Source: Leptonema sp964619535 (GTDB taxonomy: Bacteria; Spirochaetota; Leptospiria; Leptospirales; Leptonemataceae). From it: a DNA stretch of 64,000 nucleotides. Below are positions 18,736 through 25,790 of the stretch, piece after piece (position 1 is the stretch's first letter; every line of letters starts with the position of its first letter). The notes beneath the pieces are model-generated. The model searched no databases. It had not been told where the DNA came from and saw only the letters and a program-made list of their open reading frames with translations. The stretch lies in assembly GCA_964619535.1 (NCBI GenBank), contig CAZUEX010000007.1:62001-126000 (forward strand). Direction: 5' to 3'. A program made the translations under genes and the position numbers.

Positions 18736-20025
18736 ATGTCGGAAAAGGCGAAGCTGTCAGTACTCGGTCGTGAATACGAACTTCCGGTCCTTGTTGGAAC
18801 GGAAAACGAAACAGGCGTGGATATTTCGAAGCTCCGTGCCCAGGCCGGAGTCATCACGATGGATGAAGGGTATATGAATACCGGTGCCTGTAAAAGCGCC
18901 ATCACCTTCATCGACGGGGAAAAGGGCATACTTCGCTACCGGGGTTACGATATTGAGGATCTGGCCGAACGCTCCAGCTTTCTGGAAGTGGCCTACCTGC
19001 TGATTTACGGTGAACTGCCCGATCAGGCACAGTTTGCAGAGTTCCGAAACCGGGTTACACGCCATACGATGATCCACGAAGATCTGAAACGGCTGTATGA
19101 TGGGTTTCCGAAAGACTCGCATCCCATGGCCATTCTCAGCTCGATGATCCTCACCCTTTCCGGGTACTACAATGATCAGCTGGATCCGCTGAATCCCCGG
19201 CACCGCGAGATATCGATTACCCGGTTGCTTGCCAAAACGCCTACCATTGCAGCGTATTCGTACAAAAAGTCGATTGGACAGCCCTTCGTCTATCCTCGAA
19301 ACTCCCTTTCTTATATCGGAAACTTCCTGAACATGATGTTCTCGGTTCCGGCCGAAGATTATGGCGTCGATCCTGTTATCGAAAAGGCGCTGGACCTGCT
19401 GTTGATTCTGCATGCTGACCATGAGCAGAACTGTTCGGCCTCTACGGTGCGACTGGTGGGTTCAAGCCGGGCCAACCTCTTTGCAGCCATTGCCTCGGGC
19501 GTCTGTGCCCTGTGGGGCCCGCTGCACGGCGGTGCGAACCAGGAAGTGATCGAGATGCTGCAGCACATCCACAACGATGGCGGTGACGTAAACAAATACC
19601 TGAACATGGCCAAGGACAAGAATTCCACGTTCCGCCTGATGGGATTCGGCCACCGTGTGTATAAGAATTTCGACCCGAGGGCCCGGATCATCAAGAAGAC
19701 GGCAGACGAGGTTCTGCAGAAGCTGGGTGTGAACGATCCGCTGCTTGAGATCGCCATGAAGCTGGAAGAAGCCGCATTGAAGGATGACTATTTCGTGGAG
19801 CGCAAGCTGTATCCGAACGTGGACTTCTACTCGGGCATCATCTACAAGGCCATGGGCATTCCGACCGAGATGTTTACCGTCATGTTTGCCCTGGGACGTA
19901 TGCCCGGCTGGATTGCCCAGTGGAAAGAGATGATTGAAGATCCCACCACGAAGATCGGTCGTCCGCGCCAGATCTACACCGGGTCGGCACGTCGTGCCTA
20001 TGTGCCTCTGGAACAGCGTTCCTGA
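18736..20025 (+). CDS. gltA: Citrate synthase (type II)
   Basis: Condenses acetyl-CoA and oxaloacetate to citrate. The 429-residue length is that of the NADH-sensitive hexameric type of Gram-negative bacteria (E. coli 427). Conserved features are the opening beta domain, ILRYRGYDIEDLA, LHADHEQNCSASTVRLVGSS, the catalytic His in WGPLHGGANQEV near residue 264, GFGHRVYKNFDPRA with the second active-site His near residue 304, and the catalytic Asp/substrate region in NVDFYSGIIY. The ATG at 18736 follows AGAAGGGGAC. It stands alone. Its 3' end lies close to the convergent TrmH-like gene, and a short GC stem near 20058-20078 followed by TTT may stop both. Confidence 0.96.
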   Translation: MSEKAKLSVLGREYELPVLVGTENETGVDISKLRAQAGVITMDEGYMNTGACKSAITFIDGEKGILRYRGYDIEDLAERSSFLEVAYLLIYGELPDQAQFAEFRNRVTRHTMIHEDLKRLYDGFPKDSHPMAILSSMILTLSGYYNDQLDPLNPRHREISITRLLAKTPTIAAYSYKKSIGQPFVYPRNSLSYIGNFLNMMFSVPAEDYGVDPVIEKALDLLLILHADHEQNCSASTVRLVGSSRANLFAAIASGVCALWGPLHGGANQEVIEMLQHIHNDGGDVNKYLNMAKDKNSTFRLMGFGHRVYKNFDPRARIIKKTADEVLQKLGVNDPLLEIAMKLEEAALKDDYFVERKLYPNVDFYSGIIYKAMGIPTEMFTVMFALGRMPGWIAQWKEMIEDPTTKIGRPRQIYTGSARRAYVPLEQRS

Positions 20026-20052
20026 GGCACGGAACCCTGATAAGATAGACGG

Positions 20053-20799
20053 TTAAAGCCGGTCCTCTGCGGGCCGGTTTGAGAACAGGCTGCGCTCGAT
20101 CTTTTCGACGTTCTTGATGCTGCGGCGAAGCCAGGACAGCAGCACTGCGTTATACTCGGCCTCTTTCAGCGTCCACTGTTCGGGAAGCAGCTCCTTTCGG
20201 ATCCTTTCTGTAAGATGAAAGACCGTAAGGGCGCAGGCCACAGAGATATTATAGCTTTCTACGAAACCATGAAGAGGCAGACGGGTATGAATATCCGCTT
20301 CATTCATGGCCGTTTGCGACAGCCCATCCCGTTCCGATCCAAATACGACGGCCAGCGGACGGCTCAGGGGTAGCTGATCAAAGGCAACGCTCTTTTGCGG
20401 AAAGGGATGGGGCGTCATGGCTACGATCGTATAGCCGTCGGAACGGAGCGTATCGTAGCAGCGACGGATGGCTGTGCCGCTATGATCGTCGGTTAACACA
20501 GGTTGCCCATCTTGATCTGCTGTAAGGTGCCGGTGAAGGTCCAGCCACCGTGCCGAACCCATCGTAACGCCTTCTACGGTGGTAAAGGCATTGCGCTCTT
20601 CGACGATATGCACGTCCTGAACTCCACAGGCTTCGCAGGAACGAAGGCAGGCCGACCCATTATGTGGATCATACAGATCTTCGAGAACGACCGTGATGTA
20701 GCGGGTTCGCTGTGCCAGGACATCGTGAAACTTACGAAGACGATCCTCTGTTACATAGCGGCTGAGCTCCTGGATGTATCTGCGAGCATCGGATTGCAT
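20053..20799 (-). CDS. trmH: TrmH-like tRNA/rRNA 2'-O-methyltransferase (SPOUT)
   Basis: SpoU-class SAM-dependent RNA ribose methylase of 248 residues. Motif 1 is VVLEDLYDPHNGSACLRSCEA near residue 37, with the conserved Asn and Arg; motif 2 is LAVVFGSERDGLS near residue 150, and motif 3 is LPLHGFVESYNISVACAL near residue 180, which forms the trefoil knot that binds SAM. This N-terminal segment VTEDRLRKFHDVLAQRTRYIT followed by motif 1 matches TrmH (tRNA Gm18) better than RlmB, which has an extra N-terminal domain. The C-terminal extension RRSIKNVEKIERSLF is also like TrmH. Exact target nucleotide cannot be proven from sequence. Confidence 0.82.
   Translation of the reverse strand: MQSDARRYIQELSRYVTEDRLRKFHDVLAQRTRYITVVLEDLYDPHNGSACLRSCEACGVQDVHIVEERNAFTTVEGVTMGSARWLDLHRHLTADQDGQPVLTDDHSGTAIRRCYDTLRSDGYTIVAMTPHPFPQKSVAFDQLPLSRPLAVVFGSERDGLSQTAMNEADIHTRLPLHGFVESYNISVACALTVFHLTERIRKELLPEQWTLKEAEYNAVLLSWLRRSIKNVEKIERSLFSNRPAEDRL
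20058..20080. terminator. Possible bidirectional terminator between gltA and trmH
   Basis: GCCGGTC and GGCCGGT can form a seven-pair stem containing two G-U pairs, followed by TTT on the plus strand and preceded by AAA, which gives TTT on the minus strand. It overlaps the last codons of the convergent methylase gene. The U tracts are short, so this is a weak call. Confidence 0.3.
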
Positions 20800-20890
20800 C
20801 GCCCTGCAGCATTCAGTGGCGCTCTACCGGGTCAAGAGAAATGCCGAAAAAACGGGTTGCCAGGGACATTCTATCTGTGTCCTTTGCTGT

Positions 20891-21277
20891 GTGCAGCTGC
20901 GCATTCGCGACATTCGTGTTCCGCGTCGAATCAGAAAACGCAAGATCCAGATCGATGATCTTATCGAATCGATGGCAGAGTTCGGTCTGCTGCAGCCCGT
21001 TCTGGTCGATCCAGACAATACCCTGATCGCTGGCTACAGGCGACTGGAAGCGGCCAGGGCCCTGGGCTGGGACGTCATCGATGTTCGGGTTGTCGAGATC
21101 ACGGATCGCAAGGATCGGTTGCTGCTTGAGATCGAAGAGAATACGGTACGCCAGGACTTTGATCAGGAAGAGCTGGAACGTGCCCGTTCCATGCTTCAGC
21201 GTGATACGGCCTTATGGCGGCTCTGGCACTGGCTTGTCGGCATCGTAGAGGACACATTTAAGCGTACAGGATATTAA
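20891..21277 (+). CDS. Small ParB/Srx-fold protein
   Basis: A short protein (128 residues from the GTG at 20891) with the ParB N-terminal nuclease-like fold: LRIRDIRVPRR, DDLIESMAEFGLLQPVLVD, TLIAGYRRLEAARALGW, and IEENTVRQDFDQEELERA. In ParB the GYRRLEAA helix binds CTP/ATP. There is no helix-turn-helix or dimerisation domain; the last 30 residues are hydrophobic/aromatic and end quickly. It is therefore not a chromosomal partition ParB. The start is uncertain: no ribosome-binding site is seen, and the frame is open back to 20774, overlapping the divergent trmH start. Function unknown; transcriptional-regulator and sulfiredoxin-like roles are known for the fold. Confidence 0.65.
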   Translation: MQLRIRDIRVPRRIRKRKIQIDDLIESMAEFGLLQPVLVDPDNTLIAGYRRLEAARALGWDVIDVRVVEITDRKDRLLLEIEENTVRQDFDQEELERARSMLQRDTALWRLWHWLVGIVEDTFKRTGY

Positions 21278-21317
21278 ATTCTGCTTGCCTGTCTGCGGCT
21301 CCGGTAAACTGTTGAAT

Positions 21318-22319
21318 ATGAGAATCAATCTCGTAATCGTGCTGCCATTGTTTTCCGCTATGATGCAGCCTGGCGCTTTGCAGGCCTTTGAACGTCCGAT
21401 CATTGATCCCGACAAATGGCTGACTACCTTCACTCCTTTTGTAGGCACCGTTAGAAATTCCACCGATCTGCAGTTTCGTTCGTTCCGTAGTGGTGAGAAC
21501 GGCCTTGAGATGGTCCGGGGTAGCAAATCAGTCTCCGGACTGGGGCATGGCGGTGGTTATCAGGTTCAGACGATGAAGAAGGGATGGCATGCAATGCACC
21601 TCTCCTTTGTCTTTCCCTCATTCAATAACCACGATTCCATTGATCTCTACAATGGATTTCAGCAGGTTAAGACAGAGGTATCTGGAACGGTCTTTGCCCT
21701 GCAGTATAAGTTCGAAGGGGATTGGATCAGGCCTTTCGTAGGAGCCTACTATTTCCAGGGACTTGGTCCACATGATCGTACCGTGGCCAATCGCATGCTT
21801 TTCAAGAACGAGGTAGGGGATGGCATTGCCTCATTGGACCGTGTTGCCGTTGACGTGCAGGTGTATGATCCTGTGGTCCAGGCCGGGATTCAGATCAAGA
21901 TTCCTGTGCAACACTGGTCACTATCGGTGTTTCATGGTTATGGTATGGAACGGGTACAGACAGTGATCGACGTATCGACGGGAAGGCTTATAGGCGACTC
22001 GCCGGCTGATCTTCCGTCCAGTGTGCTGGACTATGGCAGGACAGGACCGGGAGCCCTGCTGCCGGCACGAATGACGATTATACGTAACTATCACTCCCAT
22101 CGTCCTGGACTGGCGCTTTACATGGACTATCGCCGTTTCATCAGTCTGCGTTTACAGGCCCGCCGCGACGTGAATTACAACCGCTGGATAACGAATGGTA
22201 TTTTTACGCTGTTTGTACATCCCAATGTGGGGCTAACTATAGCGACTGAATACAGCGAGCGCAGCGTGGCCACAATACGCTATATTACATACGGACCGAC
22301 ATTCATGATGCAGTTCTAA
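21318..22319 (+). CDS. Secreted, probably outer-membrane protein of unknown function
   Basis: I do not recognise this 333-residue protein. It opens with a signal peptide (MRINLVIVLPLFSAMM, then PGALQA before Phe). The rest lacks membrane helices and alternates polar and hydrophobic residues with frequent aromatic residues and glycines: GTVFALQYKFEGDWIRPFVGAYYFQG, LALYMDYRRFISLRLQARR, LTIATEYSERSVATIRY, ending in FMMQF. That pattern and the C-terminal Phe are typical of outer-membrane beta barrels. The ATG at 21318 is used since it gives the signal peptide. It is downstream of the ParB-fold gene and convergent with the acyltransferase; no partner genes suggest a role. Confidence 0.6.
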   Translation: MRINLVIVLPLFSAMMQPGALQAFERPIIDPDKWLTTFTPFVGTVRNSTDLQFRSFRSGENGLEMVRGSKSVSGLGHGGGYQVQTMKKGWHAMHLSFVFPSFNNHDSIDLYNGFQQVKTEVSGTVFALQYKFEGDWIRPFVGAYYFQGLGPHDRTVANRMLFKNEVGDGIASLDRVAVDVQVYDPVVQAGIQIKIPVQHWSLSVFHGYGMERVQTVIDVSTGRLIGDSPADLPSSVLDYGRTGPGALLPARMTIIRNYHSHRPGLALYMDYRRFISLRLQARRDVNYNRWITNGIFTLFVHPNVGLTIATEYSERSVATIRYITYGPTFMMQF

Positions 22320-22322
22320 CTG

Positions 22323-23033
22323 CTACACGGGCATGCCTTCGCGTTGCATGATGCTTTCCATTCTGGAGCGGCATTCTGTAAGCAGGAACTGAATGGCCTG
22401 CTGCTCTGGCATATGGGCATGGTCTTCTGGCCTGATCGGTTTTTCGAAAACGACCCGCACCCTTTTATAATTGCATCGCAGCGGGATATGAGCCACCTCG
22501 TCGGGAAGCCCTATCATCGACCGTATCTGCGGTGTAATCGGTATGGCGCTGATTTCCTCTTCGATGGGGACGATCACAAACGGAACGACGGGCGCCTTCG
22601 CACGATGGGCAAAAAGGGCGAAGCCGGAATGAAAAGGAGCCATCGGTGCAGCGAAATCGTTCCGTACCATGTAGTCGTGTCCTTCGGGAAAGATGCCGAG
22701 TATCTCTCCGGCCTTGAGAACAGACATCAATCTTTTGATCGATGACACGGATACATTGCCGTCGATTTCCATCGGTATCACTCCCGTATTCTTGATCAGC
22801 TTTTCGAATACGGGAATGCGCTTTGTATACTCGGCCGCAATCCAGGAGATGTAATGAGGGACCACGCTTGCAATAACAAAGGGATCCATATCGGACCGAT
22901 GATTACCGACAAGGATTCTTCCCCCTCTGTCGGGAATGTTCTCCAACCCTTCCTTTTCAATGTCCACCATGATGTTCAGCAGTGGACTGAGCACGGCTTT
23001 CAGGCTTTGAAAGACCTCTTTTTCTTTTGACAT
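22323..23033 (-). CDS. PlsC-type lysophospholipid acyltransferase
   Basis: Membrane-associated acyltransferase of 236 residues that would acylate a glycerophospholipid such as lysophosphatidic acid. The catalytic NHxxxxD motif is VGNHRSDMDPF near residue 41, and the second family block is GIFPEGHDY near residue 114, where EGT is usual and Gly-His replaces Gly-Thr. VVPFVIVP forms the third block. An N-terminal amphipathic/hydrophobic segment (LKAVLSPLLNIMVDI) fits membrane attachment. It is divergent from the secreted protein at 23076 with a 42-base gap. A role in 1-acylglycerol-3-phosphate acylation is the default inference, but other lyso-lipid acceptors are possible. Confidence 0.82.
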   Translation of the reverse strand: MSKEKEVFQSLKAVLSPLLNIMVDIEKEGLENIPDRGGRILVGNHRSDMDPFVIASVVPHYISWIAAEYTKRIPVFEKLIKNTGVIPMEIDGNVSVSSIKRLMSVLKAGEILGIFPEGHDYMVRNDFAAPMAPFHSGFALFAHRAKAPVVPFVIVPIEEEISAIPITPQIRSMIGLPDEVAHIPLRCNYKRVRVVFEKPIRPEDHAHMPEQQAIQFLLTECRSRMESIMQREGMPV

Positions 23034-23075
23034 AGCCGAACATATGGCGGACAGGCATGAAAGGTCAACAAATTC

Positions 23076-23969
23076 ATGAAGCGTTGCAGTAGCGTTACAA
23101 TTCTCCTGGTCATTCTGTTTTTTCCATGCCTTTCGCTTCTGGCCCGCGACGACAGGCAGCTGCGAACCGATGGCATTCTACACCGACTCAGGAAGAAGAT
23201 CGAGAAACCGTATACTACCTGGACCCTTTTCGACCGGGCCGGGAAGCAGTATCGTTTCGATGGAAAACATCTGAGCACCTTCCTGTACGATGACAACGCG
23301 AATCTGTCCATTCCATCCACCGATGAGGCTCCGTTTGTGGAAGCCCGGGCAAAGGCCTTTGAAAAACAGGGACTTCATGATCTGGCAGAGGAGCTGTATG
23401 CGGCCCTTGAAAGCATGGATGGGCGGTATTTTTCCGTTACGCCTGACGTAGCAGCCATCGCCAGGCGATCGGGGCGTCCTGGAAGCCAGCCCGTCGTGCT
23501 TGTTCACGAAGATTTGTTGCACATCATTTCTGATGAAATTGGTTTTCATCTGCGATTGCCCGTGGACCGCACCGATCCCTTTCGTCTGCTTCGTGAAAGC
23601 CGTGAAATAGACCGATACAGAACCGGTTATGTGTTGCGCCTCTTCTCCCGGCAAAGGCAGTGTCTGATTTTCTTTGACAAATTTCTGAAAATAACGTCAT
23701 CTCCAGATGTTGGAAGTTATTCTGTTTTTGTAGACCTGAGAAGGGGCTTTGACCGGCAGAGAAAAAGGAGGACAAATTTTACACGCAGATGCCAGAACGG
23801 CGTTTGCAGCGTTGAGTTTATGGAAAAGGGATTAAAAAAAGGATGGGAAGAGATTCTGTTCGTCCGTTCAAGCTCGGCTTTTGTTCTGGCAGTTTCTCCT
23901 TCCGGTGACGACAATCGAATATACCTGCGAAGGGTACTGGATCACATGAGGACCGGCCGGCTGAAATGA
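23076..23969 (+). CDS. Secreted protein of unknown function, coupled to RsbU-like phosphatase
   Basis: No family recognised. The 297-residue protein has a clear signal peptide (MKRCSSVTILLVILFFPCLSLLA, cleavage likely before RDD). The mature part is rich in Arg and has no further membrane helix; a helical stretch around FVEARAKAFEKQGLHDLAEELYAAL may be a single TPR-like unit. Its stop overlaps the start of the phosphatase gene as ATGA, so the two are translationally coupled, which suggests they work in one pathway, perhaps as an extracytoplasmic input for the membrane phosphatase. That link is inference only. Confidence 0.6.
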   Translation: MKRCSSVTILLVILFFPCLSLLARDDRQLRTDGILHRLRKKIEKPYTTWTLFDRAGKQYRFDGKHLSTFLYDDNANLSIPSTDEAPFVEARAKAFEKQGLHDLAEELYAALESMDGRYFSVTPDVAAIARRSGRPGSQPVVLVHEDLLHIISDEIGFHLRLPVDRTDPFRLLRESREIDRYRTGYVLRLFSRQRQCLIFFDKFLKITSSPDVGSYSVFVDLRRGFDRQRKRRTNFTRRCQNGVCSVEFMEKGLKKGWEEILFVRSSSAFVLAVSPSGDDNRIYLRRVLDHMRTGRLK

Positions 23970-25363
23970 CATTGCGCGACAAACTTTATCAGGCAGGTAT
24001 GCGTTATCTGGACGCCTATCTGCCCGAGCAGCACCCCATACTGAGCGATTCCCGGTCCCGAAGGCGACTGCGCATCGTAATGGGGGTTGGTACTGTCTTC
24101 GATCTGATCCTTATTTCCAAGCTACCGGTGGTGATTGAGGCCGGTGGGTTGCGTCTGTTTCTTTTTGTAAGCATCATTGTTGTGTTTACCCTGGGACTGG
24201 CCTGGCTGCTTCTAACCAGGGCCCGGGCAGTAGACTATATTACGGCTGCCTTTATCGGCCTTGGCATCATACATAATATTATCGATGCCTATGCATATCC
24301 TTCGTTCCCTCCGCGTAACCTGCCCTTTTTTCCACTGATTATCCTGGCCACGCACCTGCTCTTTGGCCGATGGTACTCCCTGACCGTTCTGTTCGGTATG
24401 TCTGCTGCCTATGCACCGCTCATACATGTGCCATCACCTGATGGAATCGCCGTCATTGACCCGCTCACCATGGATTACAGGATCAACGTGGCAACGAATA
24501 CAATTATTGCCGGGCTGATGGTCTGGCTGATCAGTGAGGCCTACGATTATTTTCGCGAATCTTCTGAACGCCAGCTCCGGGCCTTGAACAGGGAAAGGGA
24601 TAAGGATCTGGAACTGGCTGCCAGGGTGCAGCAGGACCTGATTCCGCCGACGAGTCGGGTAGGGGCGTTTCGCATCGACTCTGTTTCGCGACCGGCATCA
24701 GTTGTGGGTGGGGACTATCACGAAGCCGTAAGGGCTGTAGATGCAAACTGGTTTGCCATCGGTGACGTAACCGGCCATGGCCTGCAGGCCGGCATGCTGA
24801 GCATGCAGGTACGCAGCATGCTCGTCTATCTACTCAGCGAAGCAGGGCTGACGAATCCAGCCGATGTGCTGGTTGAGCTGAACAATGCCTATCACCAGGT
24901 GGTTCGAAAGCTCAATATTCGTAGTTATATGACCTTTTTGCTCGTGCGAATCGATGATGATGGACGGCTGGTCTTTACGGGCTCTCACGAGAAACTGATT
25001 ATGTTGCGTCATCGAAGCCGCCAGGTTGAGGTCATTCCTTCACAGGGCATCTGGCTTGGTCTGGAGCACATTGAAGACCGGAACCGCATTGCCACCTTTG
25101 AGCTGACGATGGACGTGGACGATACCCTGCTTCTGTTTACCGATGGACTGCTTGAAAGCAGGAATGAATCCGGTGAATCCTTTGGCTTTGAACGCCTGCT
25201 GACCCTTTTGCAGAATGCATCGCGCAGCTCGAAGGAGCTGAATGAGAAAACCCTTACCACGCTTGTCATGAAGGAGTTTGATCGTTTTAAGGGGGCGGCG
25301 TTGCCCGATGACGATGTTACACTGTTTTGTATTCGACGTGTAGCCGATTCCCCGGGAGCATGA
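23966..25363 (+). CDS. Membrane-bound PP2C-type (RsbU/SpoIIE) serine phosphatase
   Basis: A 465-residue signalling protein. Residues about 35-195 contain five or six hydrophobic helices forming a sensor-like membrane region; a short coiled linker RESSERQLRALNRERDKDLELAARVQQDL leads to the SpoIIE phosphatase domain (about 215-455). The phosphatase shows QDLIPP, SVVGGDYHEAV and FAIGDVTGHGLQAGMLS with metal-binding Asp, LLLFTDGLLESRN and the final DDDVTLFCI. Such proteins dephosphorylate STAS-domain anti-anti-sigma factors. No STAS, HATPase kinase or sigma factor gene is adjacent, so its target is elsewhere. The upstream secreted protein is coupled by a four-base overlap. Confidence 0.88.
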   Translation: MTLRDKLYQAGMRYLDAYLPEQHPILSDSRSRRRLRIVMGVGTVFDLILISKLPVVIEAGGLRLFLFVSIIVVFTLGLAWLLLTRARAVDYITAAFIGLGIIHNIIDAYAYPSFPPRNLPFFPLIILATHLLFGRWYSLTVLFGMSAAYAPLIHVPSPDGIAVIDPLTMDYRINVATNTIIAGLMVWLISEAYDYFRESSERQLRALNRERDKDLELAARVQQDLIPPTSRVGAFRIDSVSRPASVVGGDYHEAVRAVDANWFAIGDVTGHGLQAGMLSMQVRSMLVYLLSEAGLTNPADVLVELNNAYHQVVRKLNIRSYMTFLLVRIDDDGRLVFTGSHEKLIMLRHRSRQVEVIPSQGIWLGLEHIEDRNRIATFELTMDVDDTLLLFTDGLLESRNESGESFGFERLLTLLQNASRSSKELNEKTLTTLVMKEFDRFKGAALPDDDVTLFCIRRVADSPGA

Positions 25364-25448
25364 AACGATTGTGCTTGTCTCTGCGAATCGGTGACCAGGA
25401 AGTGGCACGATCTCACAGAGAGAAATATCCATTTTAAAGGAGAGCTAC

Positions 25449-25718
25449 ATGAGCAAGAGGACGGAGCTATTATTCGCAGCGGCCATCGGCGGTCTGCTGT
25501 TGACGACCTGTTCCCCCCAGGCCGAACCGCCGAAGGCTGAGGCCGTGAAGGGCGAATGTCACGGCATCAACTCCTGCAAAGGGCAGGGTGCCTGTGGAGG
25601 CAAGGATCATAGCTGTGCCGGACAGAATGCCTGCAAGGGGCAGGGCTGGCTGATGATGACCGAAGAGGAATGCAAGGCCCAGAACGGAACCTTCAAGCCT
25701 CTTTCGATGACCATGTGA
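25449..25718 (+). CDS. bufA: Cys-rich bufferin-type RiPP precursor (BufA2-like)
   Basis: A small precursor of 89 residues. The N terminus is an export signal, MSKRTELLFAAAIGGLLLTTC; it ends in LTTC, which could be a relaxed spirochaetal lipobox with Cys21 as the lipid site, or a Sec signal cleaved later. The mature region repeats C-x-G-x-x-x-C: Cys37 (ECHG), Cys43 (SCKG), Cys49 (ACGG), Cys56 (SCAG), Cys62 (ACKGQGW) and a late Cys75 (EEC). This is the pattern of bufferin metallophores, in which MNIO enzymes convert Cys residues into copper-binding heterocycles. A strong binding site AAAGGAG precedes the ATG. The maturase follows directly after a terminator. The locus fits adaptation to copper stress; the modification chemistry here is inferred from the family. 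Confidence 0.82.
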   Translation: MSKRTELLFAAAIGGLLLTTCSPQAEPPKAEAVKGECHGINSCKGQGACGGKDHSCAGQNACKGQGWLMMTEEECKAQNGTFKPLSMTM

Positions 25719-25720
25719 TA

Positions 25721-25747
25721 AAGGGGGCGCAGCCCCCTTTTTTTGGG
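25721..25747 (+). terminator. Terminator/attenuator between precursor and maturase genes
   Basis: AAGGGGGC, GCA, GCCCCC and seven T form a perfect six-pair GC stem with a three-base loop, starting three bases after the precursor stop. Partial read-through would give much more precursor than maturase mRNA. The maturase has no obvious promoter of its own in the 45 bases that follow. Confidence 0.85.
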
Positions 25748-25790
25748 TAAAAGTGCTTCAACTTTTCGGGGCAGAAAAAAGATTCACATC

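Noticed and set aside
20891..21277. Chromosome partition gene parB
   Set aside because: Only the N-terminal nuclease-like fold is present; there is no helix-turn-helix, no parA neighbour and no parS-like palindrome.
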